Positions 23,435-30,282 of a stretch of 64,000 nucleotides of DNA are shown piece by piece (within the stretch, counting starts at the first letter, position 1; each line of letters begins with the position of its first letter). Source of the DNA: a virus; the IMG/VR virus record IMGVR_UViG_3300047480_000545, positions 62,001 to 126,000 of that record. One strand, written 5' to 3'. The position numbers and the translations under genes are program-made. Under the pieces are notes generated by a model that searched no databases, was not told the DNA's origin, and was given only the letters and a program-made list of their open reading frames with translations.

Positions 23435-23634
23435 TGAACACTCCCGATGTTGAAAAAATGAGCCACGAAGAACTCATGGTGTATGCATTACATTTGCAAA
23501 TGGCAGTTCGCCAACTTCAAAAGCGTGTCAGTGCGCTGGAAGAAAGCAATAGTGAAATGGGCTGGCGACTGAACCCTGACCGTATGGGTGGTCAGTTTAC
23601 AGATGAAGAACGCAACAGGAGTGGGTGGATATGA
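23431..23634 (+). CDS. conserved phage coiled-coil protein (67 aa)
   Basis: MSHEELMVYALHLQMAVRQLQKRV is a coiled coil, followed by MGWRLNPDRMGGQFTDEERNR, a tail I recognise as shared among phage proteins of unknown function. Confidence 0.7.
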   Translation: MMNTPDVEKMSHEELMVYALHLQMAVRQLQKRVSALEESNSEMGWRLNPDRMGGQFTDEERNRSGWI

Positions 23635-23981
23635 AAAAAGCACTGCTACTTGTTCTTCTTCTATCTGCCTGTATAGATGACAAACCTTATCCACAACTAT
23701 GGGGAGCCGAACTTAACCCATATATGGCTGCACACGGTTACACGGTAGCAACAGATGGAGTGACCATTCTCAAAAATGGATATCCAGTGTGGAAAGATGA
23801 GCCATGTTATGGTCGCGGATGTTACGGTAGCAATGTGTCATTGGTTCCAAGTGAACTTTCTGAAGGTGTTCGCCTTGATTTTCTGAAGGCATACGAAGAA
23901 TCCAGAAAAGAATATGTAGCGGACATTTCCGAAAAGATTGCCGTAGAACCTGTCATTTCAAAACCAGAAGTGGAAAAGTAA
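23631..23981 (+). CDS. phage lipoprotein (116 aa)
   Basis: Start chosen at 23631 (MKKALLLVLLLSAC): a classic signal peptide with lipobox LSAC, so Cys14 would be lipidated. Mature part has a Cys pair (DEPCYGRGCYGS) and an acidic C-terminus. An outer-envelope lipoprotein made early could block superinfection; this is inference. Confidence 0.75.
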   Translation: MKKALLLVLLLSACIDDKPYPQLWGAELNPYMAAHGYTVATDGVTILKNGYPVWKDEPCYGRGCYGSNVSLVPSELSEGVRLDFLKAYEESRKEYVADISEKIAVEPVISKPEVEK

Positions 23982-24142
23982 TGTTTGGTCGTATCTGGCT
24001 TGAAGATAAAGTAGAACCTCTTGCCCGTATGATTGCGGCCCAAAAGATGGGACTAAAAAAAGATATATATGGCGAAAACTTGCCACACGAACTTTGGTCC
24101 CAATGTATTCCTGCTGCTCGTTTGATGTTGGGGTTAGAATGA
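23981..24142 (+). CDS. hypothetical protein (53 aa)
   Basis: Helical: MFGRIWLEDKVEPLARMIAAQ. Starts at the last base of the upstream stop (TAATG) and ends in an ATGA overlap. Supported by the coupling. Confidence 0.58.
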   Translation: MFGRIWLEDKVEPLARMIAAQKMGLKKDIYGENLPHELWSQCIPAARLMLGLE

Positions 24143-24324
24143 ACGATCCATATGAAGTCGCACCTGGTCTGTGGATTGGGTCAAAGCGTGGTGATTTGTA
24201 TCGTGAGCGGCAAGTTCTGTTGTCAAAACTTGGCAACGGTGACGAAAGTGTAAAGGTTCGTATCAAGGAAATCACTGACGAACTCATTGAAATAACAATG
24301 CCTAAACCATTCAAAAGGAAATGA
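24139..24324 (+). CDS. hypothetical protein (61 aa)
   Basis: Begins MNDPYEVAPGLWIGSKRGDLYRERQ, which recalls the start of some phosphatase-like or coiled phage proteins, but no catalytic motif follows. Ends in a basic helix. Confidence 0.58.
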   Translation: MNDPYEVAPGLWIGSKRGDLYRERQVLLSKLGNGDESVKVRIKEITDELIEITMPKPFKRK

Positions 24325-24325
24325 C

Positions 24326-24565
24326 ATGACATTCTGGGTAACTCTATGGTATGCTGGTGCAGTCGTATTCTCTATGGGATACGAAGGCCAAACACAAGGT
24401 GAATGTGAGCGTCTTAGCCAAGTTATAATGGCTGATATTCAAGCTGCATATGCTGACCCAGAACGAGAATCAAAACTATTTGATTTGAAAGTGTTTGAAA
24501 CCAACCAGTTTTCAGTATCTTGCGAAACTGAAATGCTGCCAACTGACGAGAAGTATAAAGAATGA
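24326..24565 (+). CDS. hypothetical exported or membrane protein (79 aa)
   Basis: Hydrophobic N-terminus (MTFWVTLWYAGAVVFSMGY) then an acidic domain with two cysteines (ECERLS and VSCETE) consistent with a disulfide outside the cytoplasm. AAAAGGAAATGAC precedes the ATG. Confidence 0.6.
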   Translation: MTFWVTLWYAGAVVFSMGYEGQTQGECERLSQVIMADIQAAYADPERESKLFDLKVFETNQFSVSCETEMLPTDEKYKE

Positions 24566-24912
24566 TCAAGCAACTTATCCTTGGCGTTGGTATCGCAGCA
24601 TTGGCTTTTGGTGCTGGCACCGTATACCAGAAAGAATATAACACTCCGAAACCATGTATTCAAAACTTCAAGGATGTTTGGTTTGGACATAACATACAGA
24701 GTATGTTGTCTGACGATAAAACTACATGGGAAAGCGGACTTACAAATAGAGATATTGCAATCCGAGTCATCTATCATGGCGATAAGCCAGAAGATCGGGC
24801 AAGTATTTTCAAAGTAGATGTGAGCGACAGGTTCATTGAATACTATGTTCCAAGCTATTGCTATGTGGAAGATAGGGGCATCTTTGGACCAACACTATGG
24901 AAGAAACCATGA
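24562..24912 (+). CDS. membrane-anchored envelope protein (116 aa)
   Basis: N-terminal helix (LILGVGIAALAFGAGTVY) anchors an extracytoplasmic domain with cysteines (KPCIQNF and SYCYVED). ATGA overlaps on both sides. Unknown. Confidence 0.62.
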   Translation: MIKQLILGVGIAALAFGAGTVYQKEYNTPKPCIQNFKDVWFGHNIQSMLSDDKTTWESGLTNRDIAIRVIYHGDKPEDRASIFKVDVSDRFIEYYVPSYCYVEDRGIFGPTLWKKP

Positions 24913-25046
24913 TTCGATTTAGTATTGCAGTCACTAATCCTTGGGCAAAAGATAATGTCCAAAGCAAAGACTTTGTGTATTGGGACAAGTTGTTTGCCAA
25001 ACATTGGGCGGCTGAAACTTTTTCAACTATTTATGGACCAAAATGA
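24909..25046 (+). CDS. small conserved phage protein (45 aa)
   Basis: MIRFSIAVTNPWAKDNVQSKDF...WDKLFAKHWAAE. The opening IxFSxxxTNPWxKDNF is shared with a family of short early proteins of T4-like phages, unknown function. ATGA coupling at both ends. Confidence 0.65.
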   Translation: MIRFSIAVTNPWAKDNVQSKDFVYWDKLFAKHWAAETFSTIYGPK

Positions 25047-25405
25047 TTGATTTTCTTACCTATCTTGGCGAACTCATTTTCGGAACGTCTCATGTAAGTG
25101 AGCCAGCATTGTGGTTTTTTATTGCACTGTGTGGTATTAGCGTTCTGGTATTCGTTTACGCATTGCAACGAACAACTAACTTGTTAGTGGTTATGGCATT
25201 ATGGATTGTTTCTTTGTATCTTATTCTTGGTATTCCGCTGGCGCATGAGATTCGGTTTAGTGAATGTAGAATTGAAGTGAAAAATGCGTATGTTGATGAT
25301 GTGGAACTGACAGTGAACGCCACATATTGCCGATATAAAGAAAAAACATTGAATGATGAATGGGGCGAGTGGCATATTGTTTCGGTGAACACAAATGACC
25401 ATTAG
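25043..25405 (+). CDS. small integral membrane protein (120 aa)
   Basis: Two membrane helices (PALWFFIALCGISVLVFVYAL and LVVMALWIVSLYLILGIPLA) and a C-terminal beta domain with Cys residues. Ends with TAG, rare here. Overlaps the next gene by 11 bases. Confidence 0.65.
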   Translation: MIDFLTYLGELIFGTSHVSEPALWFFIALCGISVLVFVYALQRTTNLLVVMALWIVSLYLILGIPLAHEIRFSECRIEVKNAYVDDVELTVNATYCRYKEKTLNDEWGEWHIVSVNTNDH

Positions 25406-25652
25406 AGTTGACCTTGGAAATACGTTATACGTGTGTCCCGTCTATTGGATGAACTTTATGAACTATCTGGAAGATACGTATTCTTCCAATCCAGAAACTG
25501 GATACACGAGAGACGATGGTTTTTCCATAGAGTTTTTGAATAAAGAACTTGAACCACACGGATGCACGTTCAATGAAAAAGAGAAACGATTTTGGCTTGA
25601 CTTTCAAAGCGAATCAGACTATGCTGCTTTCATACTGAGATATGGAGAATAA
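25395..25652 (+). CDS. hypothetical protein (85 aa)
   Basis: Compact alpha/beta protein; its C-terminus LDFQSESDYAAFILRYGE matches the pattern in the 6436 product (FDTEFDAAVFAMTYA), suggesting a shared small domain. Unknown. Confidence 0.62.
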   Translation: MTIRVDLGNTLYVCPVYWMNFMNYLEDTYSSNPETGYTRDDGFSIEFLNKELEPHGCTFNEKEKRFWLDFQSESDYAAFILRYGE

Positions 25653-25653
25653 T

Positions 25654-26010
25654 ATGGGTTATAATCTGTTCATTGACGATGAGAGAGTTCCAAGTGATGT
25701 GACTTGGGCGAAATCGCTCACAGAACAATATATGTATAAAGTTCATGATTGGGTTATTGCCCGCAACTGGTATGAAGTTGAGGATATCATTCTCACTTTT
25801 GGTATGCCAGTGATGATCAGTTTTGACCATGACCTTGGTGAAAATGAACGGACTGGTTATGAAATCGCACAACGCATCAGTGAAATGGTGATGGATGGGA
25901 TTGAAGAACTTCCAGAAAACTTTTCGTTTATGGTTCATTCCAAGAACCCTGTTGGGGCGGAAAACATCTATGAATACATGAACAACTTCATTGAACATTG
26001 GGGGAAATGA
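25654..26010 (+). CDS. cyclic-phosphate-processing receiver-domain protein
   Basis: A 118-residue stand-alone receiver-like domain: LFIDDERVP at the start, ISFDHDLGE in the middle and FMVHSKNPVGAENI near the end. This combination defines the predicted cREC family linked in comparative genomics to handling of cyclic or 2',3'-cyclic phosphate ends. Start at 25654 fits GGAGAATA. Possible role in RNA end repair together with the kinase at 26663 and RNA ligase at 35992. Confidence 0.78.
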   Translation: MGYNLFIDDERVPSDVTWAKSLTEQYMYKVHDWVIARNWYEVEDIILTFGMPVMISFDHDLGENERTGYEIAQRISEMVMDGIEELPENFSFMVHSKNPVGAENIYEYMNNFIEHWGK

Positions 26011-26234
26011 TGGCAACCGAACTGTTTCAACTGAAATCAAAGAAACGTATCACCAAGTTTTTTTGGTCAGATGATTGGTCGTCACAAACTCCTTGGCGAC
26101 ACAACAATCTGGACCAGCCGTATTTCAGCAAGATAACAGAACTTAGCGAAAGCGAAAGTGTTCTGTTTACTTATTGGTATGCTGGTCCGTTTGGTATTCT
26201 TACTGGAAAGTGGGTAGAAAATGACTCCAAATGA
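26007..26234 (+). CDS. hypothetical protein (75 aa)
   Basis: Trp-rich (KFFWSDDWSSQTPWRHNN; FTYWYAGPFGI). ATGA overlap upstream, 14-base overlap with the next gene. Unknown. Confidence 0.58.
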   Translation: MMATELFQLKSKKRITKFFWSDDWSSQTPWRHNNLDQPYFSKITELSESESVLFTYWYAGPFGILTGKWVENDSK

Positions 26235-26469
26235 TATGCTAAAACTGGCAACTCGGTTTGACCTTGGCGATGATGTCACCATTGAAAAGCGTGGGCAAGA
26301 TAAATGGTGTGTGAAAGTGTTCGAAACAACTGTTTTGGATAAAGGACTTCACCGTATCTTTGAGGCTATGCCTTCCAGCCGAACACCAGAGTTTATTGCC
26401 TCTACTCGCTTTACGCTGGATGAAGCATTTGAAATCGCAACTCGTTATATGAAAGAAACTGCACTATGA
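26221..26469 (+). CDS. hypothetical protein (82 aa)
   Basis: Alpha/beta protein beginning MTPNDMLKLATRFDLGDDV with a SRTPEFIAST segment. GGAAAGTGGGTAGAAA upstream. ATGA overlap with the next. Unknown. Confidence 0.58.
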   Translation: MTPNDMLKLATRFDLGDDVTIEKRGQDKWCVKVFETTVLDKGLHRIFEAMPSSRTPEFIASTRFTLDEAFEIATRYMKETAL

Positions 26470-26666
26470 TTCCGTATTTGGTCAAAGGCACTGTGTATCG
26501 CACTGATTATATGTGCGACCCCAAAGAGTTTCAGGACATTCGCATCGTGATGGCTGAAAATGAAAATGAGGCTTTGACCAAATATGAAGATTTTTGGTCT
26601 TGCAAAACCGAAGAATATAGCGTATATTATCGTGTAAGCGGAAACGTAATGGAGACGATTCGATGA
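26466..26666 (+). CDS. hypothetical protein (66 aa)
   Basis: Begins MIPYLVKGTVYRTDYMCD; a ferredoxin-like small beta-alpha pattern (DIRIVMAENENEALTKY). ATGA overlaps at both ends. Unknown. Confidence 0.58.
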   Translation: MIPYLVKGTVYRTDYMCDPKEFQDIRIVMAENENEALTKYEDFWSCKTEEYSVYYRVSGNVMETIR

Positions 26667-27190
26667 AACCTGTCTGTGTTGTCATGGTTGGCTATCCTGC
26701 CAGCGGCAAGAGCACTCGCGTTCAATCGCTTGCTGCAATGGAGCCTGATGCTTTTGTTTACAGCACAGACAACCTCATTGAAGAATGGGGTGCCGCTATG
26801 GGCTGGTCGTATGACTTCGCGTTTGACAAGTATATTGACAAAGCCACTAAGCAAATGAACGAGTGGTTGGATGTTGCCATTCGCGACAAGCTCACCATCA
26901 TTTGGGACCAAACCAATCTTGGTGTCGGTAAGCGGCGCAAGGTCATCAATCGCATGAAACAAGCTGGTTATCGGGTTGAGTGTGAGTGCATTGAACCGCC
27001 CGCTACTGATGATGATTATGCCGAATGGCAGAAACGCCTCGCTGGTCGGCCTGGCAAGACTATTCCGATTGATATTATCAATCGTATGATGGATACTTAC
27101 GTGAAGCCTGAAATTGATGAAGGGTTTGATGTGGTTGCCATCTTTGATTTGTATGGCAACTGCAAGGAACTGAAAAATGCAATGGTCTAG
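26663..27190 (+). CDS. P-loop kinase, polynucleotide-kinase-like
   Basis: A 175-residue AAA_33/zeta-toxin-like kinase: Walker A GYPASGKST (10-18), STDNLIEEWG, then a WDQTNLGVGKRRK segment that matches the substrate-binding part of the T4 polynucleotide kinase N-terminal domain. LAGRPGKTIP resembles its lid. No phosphatase domain is attached. It may phosphorylate 5'-OH RNA ends for ligation by Rnl1. Ends with TAG, 14 bases inside the next gene. Confidence 0.82.
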   Translation: MKPVCVVMVGYPASGKSTRVQSLAAMEPDAFVYSTDNLIEEWGAAMGWSYDFAFDKYIDKATKQMNEWLDVAIRDKLTIIWDQTNLGVGKRRKVINRMKQAGYRVECECIEPPATDDDYAEWQKRLAGRPGKTIPIDIINRMMDTYVKPEIDEGFDVVAIFDLYGNCKELKNAMV

Positions 27191-27752
27191 GTTAGGTAAT
27201 AATAAATTTGCTGAGTTATGGTATGCCAAAAATCTCGCATACCATAACCCAGATCATATTCAAGAATGCTATATGTTTTTAGAGCGTATGAATGCTCCAT
27301 ACGATGAGGATTTGGATTATGCCGTGTTGTTTCATGATGTTGTATACGATAAAGACCCATTGAAAGAAGAACGTTCTGCTCAGTTGTTGCTGAAATACTA
27401 TCCAAACAGAACAAAAGCTGCCGAAATCATTCTGGCAACCGCACATCATGAAATCACGCCCCATATGGATGAAGCAACTCGTTGGATGATTCGTGCAGAC
27501 TTGCATGGATTGGCTTCTACTCATACTACTGTCATAAACTATGCAAAGGTTATGGAAGAAAGTATGTATCTATACGATGTTTCTGTGAACACATTTGCAG
27601 AAAAAAACCTTGACTTTATGTTGAAACTGCTTGAAACTGCAATCAACAACTCGTTCTATGATTCCGATGAACATCTTCAGTTTTGGATAGATGTGAGTAG
27701 TGGCATCAACCTGACTATCAATCTATCAACTGCAATCCGTAACAACAAATAA
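27177..27752 (+). CDS. HD-superfamily phosphohydrolase
   Basis: A 191-residue HD protein: YHNPDH, FHDVVYD (the HD pair), ATAHHEITPH and RADLHGL. This is the pattern of predicted metal-dependent HD hydrolases of bacteria (COG4339-like). It would hydrolyse a phosphate ester of an unknown nucleotide. Overlaps the kinase gene. Confidence 0.8.
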   Translation: MQWSRLGNNKFAELWYAKNLAYHNPDHIQECYMFLERMNAPYDEDLDYAVLFHDVVYDKDPLKEERSAQLLLKYYPNRTKAAEIILATAHHEITPHMDEATRWMIRADLHGLASTHTTVINYAKVMEESMYLYDVSVNTFAEKNLDFMLKLLETAINNSFYDSDEHLQFWIDVSSGINLTINLSTAIRNNK

Positions 27753-27763
27753 AGGAATACACA

Positions 27764-28774
27764 ATGGGAAGCTGGAACGCAACTTGTGGTCTAACGAGTC
27801 TACCGATCATTTCTGGTGAAGAAGTATACGTATTCCCCATCGTGGAATCGTATCGAGATAGCTTTTGCTATTCTACGGCACTATATAATCCTGTCATTAT
27901 TCCGTTTCGTGCGAAATACAATGACTATGGTGCGGGCGAAGATTGCAGTGGTGTCGCTCTTGACTTGATTGTTGAAGGGATTCGCAAAAACCTCATTGAA
28001 CTTGAAGTTGGCGAAAATCAATATCATGACATCGCTGTAAAACGTGAAGGCTTTGACATTGACACTTTCTTTGAAGTTGTTCATGAAAAACGCCTTCGTG
28101 TGAACAATCCACTTCGTGGATATGAAGGTCAACCAAAATACAGACAAGTCTTCTTTACTATGATTCGTAAAGATGTAGTTGATCGTCTGTGGAATGAATG
28201 GACGTTTGATTGGTATAAGCGTAAAGATGCAGAAATCCCAGAAGGGTGGGAAACTGACCAATACTATTTCAAGAACATTACCTACGCAAAACTTGCAACA
28301 TTGATTCCTGACTATATGGAGTTTTGTGCAAATAAAAAATCGCCACGACTCGGCTCTGTGAATGACATCATCAAAGCCGATGATGAAACCGCACAAAAAC
28401 AGCGTGACATTCTAAACGACTTGTTTATGCGTCAGTATTTCTTTGAGGGAAGCCGTGACCACATTCTGTCAGATACGTTTGGTCATGCATTTGGCAGTGG
28501 TTATGCTGGTGGTGGGTTTGCAGACATTGTAAACTTCTCTGACCCTATTCTTGAAATGTTTATTTCTGGAAACAAAGAAGGTGCGTATGAACTGATGCGC
28601 GAAGCACTTCTTGGTAAGATGGTCAATAGCTTTATGGAAGCAACTCGTAAGATTTGGATGCCTGTTATGCACCAAGGTTCACAGTCAGAAGAATATGCAG
28701 AGTATCGTCTACTCAACAAGATTTCTACGGATGTAATGAACGCTCGTGAAAAAGAGTTTGAATATGACGAATGA
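27764..28774 (+). CDS. conserved phage protein of unknown function (336 aa)
   Basis: Begins MGSWNATCGLTSLPIISGEEVYVF, a conserved opening seen in phage and bacterial proteins of unknown role; it then runs through Asp/Glu-rich alpha/beta regions. A Gly-rich FGHAFGSGYAGGGFAD segment is near residue 240. AAAGGAATACACA precedes the ATG. No nuclease or ATPase motif seen. Confidence 0.75.
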   Translation: MGSWNATCGLTSLPIISGEEVYVFPIVESYRDSFCYSTALYNPVIIPFRAKYNDYGAGEDCSGVALDLIVEGIRKNLIELEVGENQYHDIAVKREGFDIDTFFEVVHEKRLRVNNPLRGYEGQPKYRQVFFTMIRKDVVDRLWNEWTFDWYKRKDAEIPEGWETDQYYFKNITYAKLATLIPDYMEFCANKKSPRLGSVNDIIKADDETAQKQRDILNDLFMRQYFFEGSRDHILSDTFGHAFGSGYAGGGFADIVNFSDPILEMFISGNKEGAYELMREALLGKMVNSFMEATRKIWMPVMHQGSQSEEYAEYRLLNKISTDVMNAREKEFEYDE

Positions 28775-28777
28775 TGC

Positions 28778-28806
28778 TTGACAAATATTTGAAAATAAAG
28801 TATAAA
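28778..28806 (+). promoter_or_regulatory. dual early/late promoter of NMNAT-Nudix gene
   Basis: TTGACA, 17 bases, TATAAA. The -10 is also part of TATAAATA (28801-28808), the T4 late consensus, so the same site could serve both modes. Confidence 0.65.
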
Positions 28807-28811
28807 TAATA

Positions 28812-28857
28812 GTGAAGGACAGAGAGTCCTTCACATAACAGCAAAAGGAGTTTTTGC
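28812..28857 (+). promoter_or_regulatory. double-hairpin leader of NMNAT-Nudix gene
   Basis: Hairpin A: GTGAAGGAC-AGAGA-GTCCTTCAC (9 perfect pairs). Hairpin B: GCAAAA-GGAGT-TTTTGC (28841-28857), which places the ribosome binding site GGAG in the loop, one base before the ATG. The NAMPT leader has the same two-part design. Confidence 0.7.
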
Positions 28858-28858
28858 A

Positions 28859-29890
28859 ATGCGAGACGCACTCGTTTTTATCGGTCGGTTCCAGCCGTTT
28901 CACAATGGACACAAAGCAGTTATTGATGCTGCACTTGAACAAGCACATGAAGTTGTTGTAGTCGTAGGTTCCAGCTTCGCTGCTCGTAATATCCGAAATC
29001 CATTTACATTCCAAGAACGCAAGGCTATGATTGAAGCCGTGTATCCGCCAGGTAAGACTGAACGCACGACTCGTGTGAAGGTCGTTCCTGTGTCAGATTA
29101 CCCATATGACGACAACAAATGGGTCAACGCCATTCAAAAGATTGTTGATGCTACTGTCCCGAATGCACAAGATGTTGGTCTGATTGGCCATTCAAAAGAC
29201 AGCACTAGCTACTACCTGAACATCTTTCCACGTTGGAAGAATCATATTGAAGTTGATGATGTTGGTGGTATCAACGCAACTGACATTCGTAAATCTTTGT
29301 TTGAAGTTAATAGTAACACGCTAGAGAATCTCAAAACTTTGATGCCTGATGCTGCTAGAAGCAGGATGCTTGACATTTTTCTATCTGCATCTGCTCAGTG
29401 GAAAGTTATTGAGCAAGAATACAACATGGTCAAGAAGTATAAAGAAGCATGGAAGGCTGCACCTTTCCCGCCCACTTTTATGACCGTAGACGCCGTTGTA
29501 GTGCAGTCTGGACACATCCTACTGGTCAAGCGTGGTGACATGCCTGGCAAGGGCCAATGGGCGCTCCCTGGCGGTTTCCTGAACCAAGATGAGACTATGC
29601 TGGATGGTGCCATTCGTGAACTGAAAGAAGAAACCAAAATCAAGGTTCCTGTCCCAGTGCTGAAAGGTTCTATCAAGGGTTCCAAGACTTTTGATGCTCC
29701 TAATCGTTCGTCTCGTGGTCGCACCATTACCCAAGCATTTCACATTGATTTGGGCGTTGGTGAACTGCCGAAAGTGAAAGGTTCGGATGATGCCGAAAAA
29801 GCGTTCTGGGTTCCGTTCAAAGACGTGAAGCAAGAAAAGATGTTTGAAGATCACTTCCACATCATCGACAACTTTATCAACATTGGGTGA
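28859..29890 (+). CDS. nadM: bifunctional NMN adenylyltransferase / Nudix hydrolase
   Basis: A 343-residue fusion. Residues 1-170: NadM-type adenylyltransferase with GRFQPFHNGH (9-18), IGHSKDSTSYYL and INATDIRKSLFE (ISSTxIR-like). Residues about 205-343: Nudix domain with box GGFLNQDETMLDGAIRELKEET. It would make NAD from NMN and ATP; the Nudix half may cleave ADP-ribose or toxic dinucleotides. It works with NAMPT at 30283. Confidence 0.93.
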   Translation: MRDALVFIGRFQPFHNGHKAVIDAALEQAHEVVVVVGSSFAARNIRNPFTFQERKAMIEAVYPPGKTERTTRVKVVPVSDYPYDDNKWVNAIQKIVDATVPNAQDVGLIGHSKDSTSYYLNIFPRWKNHIEVDDVGGINATDIRKSLFEVNSNTLENLKTLMPDAARSRMLDIFLSASAQWKVIEQEYNMVKKYKEAWKAAPFPPTFMTVDAVVVQSGHILLVKRGDMPGKGQWALPGGFLNQDETMLDGAIRELKEETKIKVPVPVLKGSIKGSKTFDAPNRSSRGRTITQAFHIDLGVGELPKVKGSDDAEKAFWVPFKDVKQEKMFEDHFHIIDNFINIG

Positions 29891-29895
29891 GCAAA

Positions 29896-30198
29896 ATGAA
29901 GATTCTTGAAGCGGGAAAAAACGGAAAAAATACTTGGTCACTGCAACATCGATGCACTGGATGGGGCAATGGCGAAAATGGATGCGAAGCATTGCTTGAA
30001 CTTGAGTTCGATGACCTTCGTTATTATCAGGGAACTGGTGAGGGGTGGGGTATATTTACAAAAGAACCAGCCGTATCATTCAAGTGTCCATGCTGCGGCA
30101 AACTAACTGATATTGGGCTAAATGATTGGCCTGTTGGGTATCGTGAATTGCCAAGGTGGACAAAAGAATGGCAAGAATCCAGACCAGCCGCTGCATAA
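29896..30198 (+). CDS. hypothetical zinc-binding protein (100 aa)
   Basis: Two cysteine pairs, RCTGWGNGENGCEA and KCPCCGKLTD, plausible zinc ligands. Start ATG 29896; a GTG at 29887 is possible. Lies between the two NAD salvage genes, so a link to that pathway is possible but unproven. Confidence 0.65.
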   Translation: MKILEAGKNGKNTWSLQHRCTGWGNGENGCEALLELEFDDLRYYQGTGEGWGIFTKEPAVSFKCPCCGKLTDIGLNDWPVGYRELPRWTKEWQESRPAAA

Positions 30199-30202
30199 CC
30201 TA

Positions 30203-30233
30203 TTGACATTATCACAATGACGTGGTAATGTCA
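30203..30233 (+). promoter_or_regulatory. promoter inside a dyad, NAMPT gene
   Basis: TTGACA, 17 bases, TAATGT. The -35 and -10 lie in opposite arms of a 12-base inverted repeat (TGACATTATCAC / GTGGTAATGTCA, one G-T mismatch), a plausible repressor operator or RNA stem. Confidence 0.65.
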
Positions 30234-30239
30234 TCAAGT

Positions 30240-30282
30240 CCAAACAGAGAGTTTGGCAATCTAACAATAGAGGAGTTCTATT
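30240..30282 (+). promoter_or_regulatory. double-hairpin leader of NAMPT gene
   Basis: Hairpin A: CCAAAC-AGAGA-GTTTGG. Hairpin B: AATAGA-GGAGT-TCTATT (30266-30282), directly abutting the ATG, with the ribosome binding site GGAG in the loop. Loops AGAGA and GGAGT are identical to the NMNAT leader. Confidence 0.72.
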
